From NCBI GenBank assembly GCA_002328485.1, contig DCUF01000087.1:1-13369 (forward strand): a stretch of 13,369 nt of DNA. The letters run 5' to 3'. The position numbers and the translations under genes are program-made. Each line of letters begins with the position of its first letter. Positions within the stretch are counted from its first letter, which is position 1. Origin of the DNA: Deltaproteobacteria bacterium UBA2221 (GTDB taxonomy: Bacteria; Desulfobacterota; Syntrophorhabdia; Syntrophorhabdales; WCHB1-27). A model generated the notes under the pieces. It worked only from the letters and a program-made list of their open reading frames with translations, did no database searches and was not told the origin of the DNA. This document shows positions 1 through 5,729 of the stretch, in pieces.

Positions 1-2
1 TG

Positions 3-38
3 ATTGAAATTGTCAATGTAATACCCCCGGGGTTGTAA
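3..38 (+). CDS. Possible 3' end of an upstream gene (partial)
   Basis: An open frame enters from the left edge and ends at a TAA at 36-38, reading IEIVNVIPPGL in its last residues. The stop overlaps a purine-rich AAGGGG stretch that could serve as ribosome binding site for the next gene, as at tight operon junctions. Eleven codons are too few to identify a family, and the frame may be open by chance. The sequence to the left of the window would settle it. Confidence 0.25.
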   Translation: MEIVNVIPPGL

Positions 39-78
39 GGGGTGGATGTACATCGGCTGGGGCATCAGGGGTAATGTG

Positions 79-1416
79 ATGATTGATTCGTTAAAAGAGT
101 ATCTTTCATTTGCAGAGGCCAAGGGCTGGGTGCTTCGGATAGCCGACGCGGTCGAGAGGGAGGACATTCCACTTCTCATTGAACGGCTTGACTGCAACAA
201 GAAGATTCTCTTGTTTACGAACGTCCGCGGCTATCGCTGCGGTTTGGTCGCAAATCTCGTGCCGAGCCATGATGTATTTTGTCATCTCCTGGGAACCGAC
301 GATCCGTACAGGGCCTTTAGCGAGCGGTCAAAGAGACTGGAGCCAAGGGTGCTGTCGGTCGAAGGCGATCTGGAAAAGATTGATATGAACGGGAAGGATC
401 TCCTGGAGGTCCTTCCCGTTCTTAAACACTACGAGGGGGATTCGGCCCCTTTTATAACCACCTCGATAATCTCAAGCATGGATCCCCGGAACGGTATCGC
501 AGGCAGGGGTATCCATCGCATGGAGTATCGCGGGGGTAATCGGCTGGGAGTTACTCTGTTGAACCCACCGCTCAAGGACATCCGTGAGTGGTACCAGTCG
601 AGAAATGAGTCTATGCCTATCGTCGTAAGCCTCGGCGTGGACCCCGTGGTTTTTCTCTCCATGGCCCTGAAAGCGGGTGGGGGAGTCGATAAGCTGGATA
701 TCACGGGGGGGCTCAAAGGGGAGGGCACCCGAGTCTTTAAGCTTGGCGGAGAGTTTGAGGTGCCGGCCGGGGCCGACATCTATTTGAAGGGGTACGTCGA
801 TGAGACGGCCCGTAAAAAGGACGGTCCTCTTGGGGAGATAAGCGGGTATTACATGACCATTCCCGAGACGCCATCCGTGATCGTCCAGGAAGTCTATTTC
901 AGGCCCTCTGCCGTTTATCACGCCCTGCTGCCCACCAGCCTTGAGGCGAATATGTACCTAACCTTCGTGAGCAGGGCAAATGTGGAGGAATCCCTTAAGA
1001 AGGCATACCCCTTCGTTTCTGATATAAGGTTTGTGGAGAAGACATTCGGTACCTCTCTCATTGTGAGGGTTCATAAGGGCAACAGCGAGAAGATCAGAAA
1101 TGTAATTCTGTACCTTCTTTCCTTTCCCGTGATCAAAAAGGTGGTGGTCGTAGATGTGGATGTGAATCCTTACGACCTGGAGGACGTGGAGTGGGCCTGC
1201 ATAACCCGGTGTTCCGCCGAGCGGGACGTGATCATCGTTCCGGGGCTACAAGGCCAGCCGATCGATCCACAAGGCCAAGAGGGTTACCGGGTGACAAAGA
1301 TTGGGATTGATGCCACTGCTGAAGGCAAGACGCGGGAAGAGAAGGCCGTGGTCGCTGCTGGGGACAGTGAAAGAATAAAACGGATATTGGAGGCCGTCGG
1401 AGGGGTTGATGGGTAA
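79..1416 (+). CDS. ubiD: UbiD-family prenylated-FMN-dependent decarboxylase
   Basis: This is a UbiD-family (de)carboxylase, about 445 residues, at the short end of the family. UbiD enzymes use prenylated FMN to remove or add CO2 on aromatic or unsaturated acids. Visible signatures are the prFMN/metal-binding region around 'GIHRMEYRGGNRLG' (about 144-157), 'DGPLGEISGYY' (about 248-258), 'LLPTSLEANMY', and the C-terminal 'DVDVNPYDLEDVEWA' and 'TKIGIDAT' motifs. The usual family form of the catalytic loop is E-G-P-x-G-E; here the first acidic residue is Asp and the second remains Glu. I chose ATG 79 because AGGGG lies 7 bases upstream and the product then starts like its relatives. ATG 46, adding 11 residues, is possible. 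The gene overlaps ubiX by 8 bases, so UbiX presumably supplies its cofactor. The substrate is not readable from sequence; hydroxybenzoate-type acids or aromatic acyl-CoAs such as (iso)phthaloyl-CoA are possibilities. Confidence 0.93.
   Translation: MIDSLKEYLSFAEAKGWVLRIADAVEREDIPLLIERLDCNKKILLFTNVRGYRCGLVANLVPSHDVFCHLLGTDDPYRAFSERSKRLEPRVLSVEGDLEKIDMNGKDLLEVLPVLKHYEGDSAPFITTSIISSMDPRNGIAGRGIHRMEYRGGNRLGVTLLNPPLKDIREWYQSRNESMPIVVSLGVDPVVFLSMALKAGGGVDKLDITGGLKGEGTRVFKLGGEFEVPAGADIYLKGYVDETARKKDGPLGEISGYYMTIPETPSVIVQEVYFRPSAVYHALLPTSLEANMYLTFVSRANVEESLKKAYPFVSDIRFVEKTFGTSLIVRVHKGNSEKIRNVILYLLSFPVIKKVVVVDVDVNPYDLEDVEWACITRCSAERDVIIVPGLQGQPIDPQGQEGYRVTKIGIDATAEGKTREEKAVVAAGDSERIKRILEAVGGVDG
1399..1403 (+). 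promoter_or_regulatory. Ribosome binding site fixing the ubiX start
   Basis: GGAGG lies 5 bases before ATG 1409. It supports that ATG over the in-frame TTG at 1406, which would leave too little space. It sits inside the last codons of ubiD, so translation of the two genes is likely coupled. Confidence 0.7.
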
Positions 1417-1996
1417 CGGTATTATTGTAGGCATATCGGGAGCAACCGGCGTCGTTTACGGCGTTCACGTGCTCAAGGCGCTTGCGGACGCAGGTGTCGA
1501 AACCCATTTGGTAATCACAGGTTCCGGAGTGAAGAACCTGCTCATTGAAACGGAGTATACGGTGTCAGACGTCAAGGCGATGGCCACGAACGTTTATGAT
1601 GTGGAGGATATCGGTGCGGCCATTGCAAGCGGTTCTTTTAAGGTAGACGGAATGATTGTTGCCCCTTGCTCGATAAAGACGCTTTCAGCGATTGCCAACT
1701 CATTCAACCACAACCTCCTCGTGAGAGCCGCCGACGTGAATTTGAAGGAACGGCGAAGGGTCGTTCTCATGGTGAGGGAAACGCCATTCCATGAGGGGCA
1801 TCTTGAGCTCATGACGCGCGTCTCCCGCATGGGAGGGGTTATCATGCCGCCATCGCCTGCTTTTTATCACATGCCAAAGTCCATCGATGATATAATCAAC
1901 CAGACCGTTGGCAAGATGCTCGACTTTTTCTCCATTGATGCGGGTCTCTTCACACGATGGGGCACGAAGGACGAGATGCGGATGATCAAGACATAA
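1409..1996 (+). CDS. ubiX: UbiX flavin prenyltransferase
   Basis: UbiX transfers a dimethylallyl group to FMN and closes a fourth ring, making the prenylated FMN needed by UbiD enzymes. The 195-residue product has the normal family length and all main signatures: the N-terminal flavin-binding loop GISGATG (8-14), 'APCSIKTLSAIANSF' (85-99), 'RAADVNLKERR' (106-116), 'RETPFHEGHLELM' (123-135) and 'MPPSPAFY' near 146-153. 'FHEGHL' in the RETP segment resembles the form seen in phenolic-acid decarboxylase B-type members more than the E. coli ubiquinone-pathway form. The gene overlaps the end of ubiD by 8 bases and is followed by the riboflavin-kinase-like gene. Function is assigned from the family with high confidence. 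The partner is inferred to be the adjacent UbiD, though one UbiX can serve several UbiD proteins. Confidence 0.95.
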   Translation: MGNGIIVGISGATGVVYGVHVLKALADAGVETHLVITGSGVKNLLIETEYTVSDVKAMATNVYDVEDIGAAIASGSFKVDGMIVAPCSIKTLSAIANSFNHNLLVRAADVNLKERRRVVLMVRETPFHEGHLELMTRVSRMGGVIMPPSPAFYHMPKSIDDIINQTVGKMLDFFSIDAGLFTRWGTKDEMRMIKT

Positions 1997-2001
1997 GGAG
2001 G
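1995..2001 (+). promoter_or_regulatory. Shine-Dalgarno-like AAGGAGG at unusual distance
   Basis: AAGGAGG starts within the ubiX stop codon and is the only strong ribosome binding site near the ribK-like gene. It lies 21 bases before ATG 2023, well beyond the usual 5-10. Either a non-canonical start nearer it is used (the in-frame codons between are not standard starts), or RNA folding or coupling to ubiX brings the ribosome to ATG 2023. Confidence 0.4.
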
Positions 2002-2022
2002 CAGCAAGCCCCTGATAGTACT

Positions 2023-2400
2023 ATGAGAATCAAAGGTAAGATTGCAAAGGGCATCGGAGAATCGGGAAACTTTTTGGACATCCCTTGGGTGAACAGACAG
2101 CTTTGCGAGAAGCTATCATTCCAGCCATGGAGCGGGACGCTCAATATCGTCATCGACGATGGGGACGCCCAGCAGATACTGAAGGAGAAGGGGAAAGAGA
2201 GACTCGTCGCAGAGCAGGCAGGCTTCTGCGACGCCCTGATTTTTCCAGCCCTCCTGAATGAAACATACCAATGCGGTATAGTCCTGCCGCTCGTTCCCAA
2301 CTACTCGGCCACCCTCATCGAGATAGTCGCGCCGATCAAGATAAAAGAGACATTGGGTATTGAGGACGGGGATGAGGTGGTGGTCGATATCTCTCTTTAA
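2023..2400 (+). CDS. ribK: DUF120 / RibK-like CTP-dependent riboflavin kinase
   Basis: This 125-residue protein matches the DUF120 family, whose characterised member is the archaeal riboflavin kinase MJ0056 (RibK). That enzyme makes FMN from riboflavin using CTP rather than ATP. Visible family features are the N-terminal 'KGKIAKGIGESGNFL', the 'GTLNIVID' motif (about 39-46; Thr and Asn of TLN are the reported metal ligands in MJ0056), and the C-terminal 'IEIVAPIKIKETLGIEDGDEV'. Length is close to the archaeal enzyme. Bacteria normally make FMN with ATP-dependent RibF, so an archaeal-type kinase directly behind ubiX suggests dedicated FMN supply for prFMN synthesis. Family-like sequence begins at ATG 2023, but the only good ribosome binding site, AAGGAGG at 1995-2001, is 21 bases upstream. 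ATG 1957, overlapping ubiX by 40 bases, is open in frame but adds unconserved-looking residues. CTP use is family inference. Confidence 0.82.
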   Translation: MRIKGKIAKGIGESGNFLDIPWVNRQLCEKLSFQPWSGTLNIVIDDGDAQQILKEKGKERLVAEQAGFCDALIFPALLNETYQCGIVLPLVPNYSATLIEIVAPIKIKETLGIEDGDEVVVDISL

Positions 2401-2507
2401 GCGGCACTTTCGCCCATGGAGAGCATAGACTCCCAACCGAATGGACTATGTATCGAGTCGCTTTCGCTGCCGTTCCGTCGGGGTAGTGAAACCATCTGTC
2501 ATCCTTA

Positions 2508-3080
2508 TCATTCCTTTTCCCAATAGAGCATCTTCCTGATCCTGTCCATGAGGGCCGGGATTTCCTCCGGCTTCCTGATAGCCTCCCTTCGCTTCCAACG
2601 CCGCCAGTCTCCCAGAATAGCGTGATAAAGCTCCGCACAGCCGCGATGGAAGAATACCGGTGCGGTAGGATTAATCATCTTTGCACATTCCTGAAGTTCG
2701 GCGTAGAGCCTGTCACGATCCCTCTCAGTGGTCGCGTTGATCACGAGCACCCGAGTGTTTTTGGTTTCGTCGACGGATCCAAACCGACCCTTGAGTGTCC
2801 GATCATCCAAGAACCGTCTTTCGAATTCCTCCAGAAGCCTAATGCACTCTTCCATGCTTTCTAGGACCACCACCACTTTCCAGCAACTGAACGCGAGGCC
2901 GAGTTCGATGTCCTTCCTCCCCTCCTTAAGCTGTTCATAGAGGGAGGTGATGCAAGGGACGCAACGGCCGTAGATATCGGATCTTGTAGCCTGCAGATTG
3001 GGGGAGGTCTCGAAACTGACCCATTTCATGGCCTTGCCGGTGAAGTACCGTTTATCGATATAGAGACGCGATTTGGCCAT
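2508..3080 (-). CDS. Conserved-looking hypothetical protein, 190 aa
   Basis: I do not recognise the family. The product is about 190 residues, soluble, rich in charged residues, with no signal peptide or membrane segment. It carries a Cys pair, CVPC, at about residues 40-43, then alternating strand-like and helical segments ('LAFSCWKVVVVLESMEECIRLLEEFERRF', 'NTRVLVINATTERDRDRLYAELQECAKMI'). This may be a small alpha/beta domain with strands ending in V/I-rich runs. ATG 3080 was chosen because the open frame upstream (to 3161) runs through a hairpin and reads like non-coding sequence. No clear Shine-Dalgarno precedes it. The gene follows the PaaK-like operon on the same strand after a strong hairpin and is convergent with the ribK-like gene. 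It could be a read-through member of the operon or separately expressed. Confidence 0.72.
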   Translation of the reverse strand: MAKSRLYIDKRYFTGKAMKWVSFETSPNLQATRSDIYGRCVPCITSLYEQLKEGRKDIELGLAFSCWKVVVVLESMEECIRLLEEFERRFLDDRTLKGRFGSVDETKNTRVLVINATTERDRDRLYAELQECAKMINPTAPVFFHRGCAELYHAILGDWRRWKRREAIRKPEEIPALMDRIRKMLYWEKE

Positions 3081-3129
3081 GTGTTCGTAATAGTACCATA
3101 GACGATTACCGGCGAGCCAACAAAAGTGA

Positions 3130-3158
3130 GGCCTTCGCTGCGTCAGACAGCGAAGGCC
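3130..3158 (-). terminator. Strong hairpin, likely operon terminator or attenuator
   Basis: GGCCTTCGCTG (3130-3140) and its exact complement CAGCGAAGGCC (3148-3158) form an 11-bp GC-rich stem with a 7-base loop. It lies between the 59-residue gene and the 190-residue gene. Read on the - strand the stem is followed by TCACTTTTG, only a short T run, so termination may be partial and let the downstream gene be read at a lower level. Confidence 0.6.
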
Positions 3159-3191
3159 CAAAACAACTCACGAGCGCGGATTACCCTCTCT

Positions 3192-3371
3192 CTATACGAA
3201 ATCCTTGATGTCGGACACATTCAGCTCGAGCATCTTGGTACTGGATAAGAGCCGCACGATATTCTTTTTTACGGCCTGGATACCTCCACACATGCTATCC
3301 AGTTCATCGGCGAGCTTGCGGATTTCAGCGATCTTTGCCGCCATCTCACTGACCTTGTATTCTGTTGCCAT
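3192..3371 (-). CDS. Small 59-residue protein downstream of the PaaK-like ligase
   Basis: A short gene in the gap after the ligase. It has an ideal ribosome binding site (AGGAGG, 6 bases before ATG 3371) and a TAG at 3192-3194. The product begins MATEYKVSEMAAKIAEIRKL. It is charged and likely helical, with regularly spaced hydrophobic residues that could form an amphipathic helix or short coiled coil. There is one Cys followed by Gly-Gly (about residues 28-30) and no membrane segment. It starts 29 bases after the ligase stop, so it belongs to the same operon. I do not recognise the family. The strong start signal, operon position and sensible composition support a real gene. A small helical partner of the ligase or oxidoreductases is a guess. 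Confidence 0.72.
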   Translation of the reverse strand: MATEYKVSEMAAKIAEIRKLADELDSMCGGIQAVKKNIVRLLSSTKMLELNVSDIKDFV

Positions 3372-3400
3372 ATCTGTCCTCCTTAGGTGTCCTTCGGTCC

Positions 3401-4732
3401 TTAGTGATCTCCCCTGAGGTCCTTAAATCTCTTTGCTTTCAATGCATATCGGGGAAGACTCTCGTAGGGATGAACCTCAATCTTGTAGCCAAGGTTTGTC
3501 TTGACCCTCAGCTGATCTTTCAGGCGATTGAGGATGTCGGGCTGCTGGCTCTCGAATCCAGGCCTGATCTCTATCTTCAGCATGATGTCGTCAATATCAC
3601 CCTTCTTGGTCACAACGACCTCGTATTCGTCACTCAACTCCGAAAAACTACGGACCACTTCCTCGATAGCCGTGGGAGCCAGAAGGACGCCTTTCACCTT
3701 CGTGATGTCATCGGCTCGGCCCACAACGCCTCCGTCGATAATTCGGAAGGTACGGCCGCATTCACAATCGTAATCCGCCCAGCGGATCACGTCCTTCGAG
3801 TCAAAGCGGATGCAGGGCTTTCCTATTCTGTCGAAGGCAGTAATAACCATCTTCCCGTTCTTCATGGGCGTATCGATGATCTCTCCTGTCTCCGTATCCT
3901 CTATCTCGACCAAGAACATGCCCTCATTGACGTGCAGACCCTTCTGAGCCAGACACATGTAGCTCCAGGCACCGATTTCGGTGGCACCGATGTGGTCATA
4001 GACCTTTGCTCCCCAGGCGTCTTCGATCCTCTTTTTGGTAGTGGGGATGCTGGCCCCTGGCTCGCCGGCGCACGTGATCTTCTGTATCCCGATAGACCTC
4101 GGATCAATGCCGATCTTCCTTGCCGTATCAGCCATACCAAGGACGTAGGTGGGGGTAGCCCCGAAGGCAGTGCACTTCAATTCCTGCATCTTCATGACCC
4201 GTGCCTCTGTATCGAGCACGCCGCCGGGCACAACCTCGCAGCCCAATTTCTCTGCTGCGTAATGGGCCGCCCAGAAGGCAACGAAGATATTGTAGCCAAA
4301 GGGGACAAAAAAGCGATCGGTATCTCTATAACCCTGGGCATAGAGGATGTAGGCCCAACATTCTGCCCACCAGTCCCAGTCCTGCCAGGTGTCAGCCTGG
4401 TAGACAGGCGTTCCGGTGGTCCCGCTGGTCTGTCGAAACTCGGTGACCTGGTTGAGTGGCACGGCGAGCATGTCGCCATAGGGGAAGGGCGGTCTGCTCT
4501 GGACATCTCGCAACATGCCTTTGTCTGTTTTTGGGACCTTCTTGATGTCCTCGTAGGTCTTTATATCTCCCGGCTCAATGCCCGCGGCCTTGTAAAGATT
4601 CCTATAGAAGGGGGAGTTGTTGTAGGCCCATTCGAAAATCCTCTTGAACTTCCTGATCTGGAGTTGCTGCAATTTCTCGCGGGGCAAGGTCTCCATGATC
4701 GGATTCCAGTACATACTGTCGTCTCTTGCCAT
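3401..4732 (-). CDS. Phenylacetate-CoA-ligase-like AMP-forming acyl-CoA ligase
   Basis: This is an adenylate-forming enzyme of the PaaK family, about 443 residues, the usual family length. Such enzymes activate an aromatic or other carboxylic acid with ATP and join it to CoA. Visible motifs are the family N-terminus ('FEWAYNNSPFYRNLY'), the phosphate-binding 'QTSGTTGTPV' (about 101-110), 'GATPTYVLG', 'CAGEPGA', 'DHIGATEIG' (about 246-254), 'IRFDSKDV' (about 308-315), a CECGR segment, the hinge 'GRADDITKVKGVLLAPTAIEE' and a C-terminal 'ALKAKRFKDLR' with candidate catalytic lysines. Canonical PaaK has Lys after GTTG; here it is Thr, suggesting a divergent substrate class. ATG 4732 is preferred because AGGAGG lies 9 bases upstream; ATG 4741 directly abuts it. 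It sits between the duplicated-domain gene and the 59-residue gene, so it probably activates the substrate of this pathway. The substrate is unknown. Confidence 0.88.
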   Translation of the reverse strand: MARDDSMYWNPIMETLPREKLQQLQIRKFKRIFEWAYNNSPFYRNLYKAAGIEPGDIKTYEDIKKVPKTDKGMLRDVQSRPPFPYGDMLAVPLNQVTEFRQTSGTTGTPVYQADTWQDWDWWAECWAYILYAQGYRDTDRFFVPFGYNIFVAFWAAHYAAEKLGCEVVPGGVLDTEARVMKMQELKCTAFGATPTYVLGMADTARKIGIDPRSIGIQKITCAGEPGASIPTTKKRIEDAWGAKVYDHIGATEIGAWSYMCLAQKGLHVNEGMFLVEIEDTETGEIIDTPMKNGKMVITAFDRIGKPCIRFDSKDVIRWADYDCECGRTFRIIDGGVVGRADDITKVKGVLLAPTAIEEVVRSFSELSDEYEVVVTKKGDIDDIMLKIEIRPGFESQQPDILNRLKDQLRVKTNLGYKIEVHPYESLPRYALKAKRFKDLRGDH

Positions 4733-4800
4733 ATCGTGCATCCTCCTCGTTCAGTTTTTCGTACGATCGACCAACGCAACTCTTTAGGCTACGTAAGCCT

Positions 4801-4829
4801 TTTGATTCTTAGACCCTCTTTGATTCTTA
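4801..4829. repeat. Direct repeat duplicating a stop codon
   Basis: TTTGATTCTTA occurs at 4801-4811 and again at 4819-4829, a period of 18 bases. On the - strand each copy reads TAAGAATCAAA. The first-read copy supplies the TAA stop of the upstream-encoded protein, and the second provides another in-frame TAA six codons later. It looks like a small duplication at the 3' end of the gene. Confidence 0.6.
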
Positions 4830-5483
4830 CAGGGCAGCGGTCATCCCGCCGAGAATAAAGGCAACCTCCACCCTTCCCGTGGGTGCGAGTATCCTGCTAC
4901 TATAACTGTCAAGGTAATTTATGATAAGGCTCCTTCTCAGTCTTCTGAATTCATCCGAATTGAATGCGTTGGCGATATCGGTGATATTGGGCGCGACCGT
5001 TTCGAGAAGTACGCGAGGCCCCGAGCCAAGCACGACCTGCCACTCAGCCCTCACCTTTAGACCGAGGTCAGCCAGCCTAGGAATGTAGTCATTGGTGAGG
5101 AACTCGGTATAGTCCTTCTCGCTCCCCCTGGATATCTTGTAATACTGATTGAGTCTCCAGGTCCCGCTGTCAATGGAGTAATTGTCCACGACCACCCTCT
5201 CGGTGTTCCTGAGCACCCTGCTACCATAATCCTGAACGTAATTTTGAAGGTCTTCGGTAAGAGAAACGAACTTCTGGCTCCAAATGACCTTCTGCAGATC
5301 AAGAAAGTCTTCGGCCATGGCAACAGAGCTAATCCGAGGCCCGGACCCAACGATCACATGGAAGCCACCTATGACGTTCAACCCCAGACTCTTCAGCGAG
5401 GGTAGATGCGTTCGCAGTACAAAATCTGTATATTCCGAGCTCTTGCCTTTCCTAACATCGTACGACTGTACAAACAGTAGCAT
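4827..5483 (-). CDS. Tandem-duplicated dimeric alpha/beta-barrel-like protein
   Basis: The 218-residue product consists of two copies of one domain, residues about 3-97 and 111-205. They share an N-terminal tyrosine strand, 'EYT-D-F' versus 'DYTEF', 'LP-L--LGL-V', 'V--GSGPR' (46-50 and 153-157) and a closing 'SR-L--T-RV'. The layout (short strand, helix, hairpin strands with GSGPR, long helix) resembles small dimeric alpha/beta-barrel families such as NIPSNAP or EthD-like proteins, in which a duplication can replace dimerisation. That fold assignment is an inference, and I know no function for it. ATG 5483 is chosen because GGAGG lies 5 bases upstream; GTG 5489 overlaps that site. It lies between the second oxidoreductase and the ligase, 94 bases ahead of the ligase, so a role as auxiliary, substrate-binding or small catalytic protein in the same pathway is likely. 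Confidence 0.78.
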   Translation of the reverse strand: MLLFVQSYDVRKGKSSEYTDFVLRTHLPSLKSLGLNVIGGFHVIVGSGPRISSVAMAEDFLDLQKVIWSQKFVSLTEDLQNYVQDYGSRVLRNTERVVVDNYSIDSGTWRLNQYYKISRGSEKDYTEFLTNDYIPRLADLGLKVRAEWQVVLGSGPRVLLETVAPNITDIANAFNSDEFRRLRRSLIINYLDSYSSRILAPTGRVEVAFILGGMTAAL

Positions 5484-5580
5484 AGACACCTCCAGAAGTT
5501 TTTTGCAGTTTAATTAGGCATCTTCCAAAATGAAAACCTTCCCACGCGCCGGTGGTGAACAGCCATGCGTCCATCTTCGA

Positions 5581-5608
5581 ATAATACCATCTTTCTATTT
5601 TCCTACAA
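5581..5608 (-). promoter_or_regulatory. Possible internal promoter
   Basis: On the - strand, TTGTAG (5608-5603), a 16-base spacer and TATTAT (5586-5581) resemble a sigma70-type promoter with a good -10 and a poor -35. It follows the hairpin at 5649-5683 and would give a leader of about 90 bases before ATG 5483. It could restart transcription for the duplicated-domain protein, ligase and 59-residue gene. This rests on sequence resemblance only. Confidence 0.3.
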
Positions 5609-5648
5609 GACTCTTTTTCTTATCCCTTTTAGGCCGCCTGAATGACCT

Positions 5649-5683
5649 AAGGTCCGTGGCAGCCAAAGGGCGCCACGGACCTT
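5649..5683 (-). terminator. Long intercistronic hairpin, terminator-like without a T run
   Basis: AAGGTCCGTGGC (5649-5660) and its exact complement GCCACGGACCTT (5672-5683) form a 12-bp stem with an 11-base loop, about 46 bases after the stop of the second oxidoreductase gene. On the - strand it is followed by AGGTCATTC, so there is no U tract. It may act as an RNA-stabilising or processing hairpin, or as a partial terminator dividing the operon into two expression units. Confidence 0.5.
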
Positions 5684-5729
5684 ATTGTTGTTCATCATAC
5701 GCAACGGTTCTCGGGTGCTTTCCGTTCTT

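Noticed and set aside
472..921. A 149-codon open frame on - inside ubiD
   Set aside because: It lies within the core of the UbiD family domain, with no start signal and no recognisable product.
4785..4801. Small stem AGGCT-ACGTA-AGCCT in the gap before the ligase gene
   Set aside because: A 5-bp stem is expected by chance at this length and has no terminator-like tail on the coding strand.
3365..4858. A 497-codon open frame on + covering the whole PaaK-like gene
   Set aside because: It is antisense to a gene with clear family motifs and good start signals, and its translation shows no recognisable domain. Such long frames arise when the sense gene rarely uses codons whose complements are stops.
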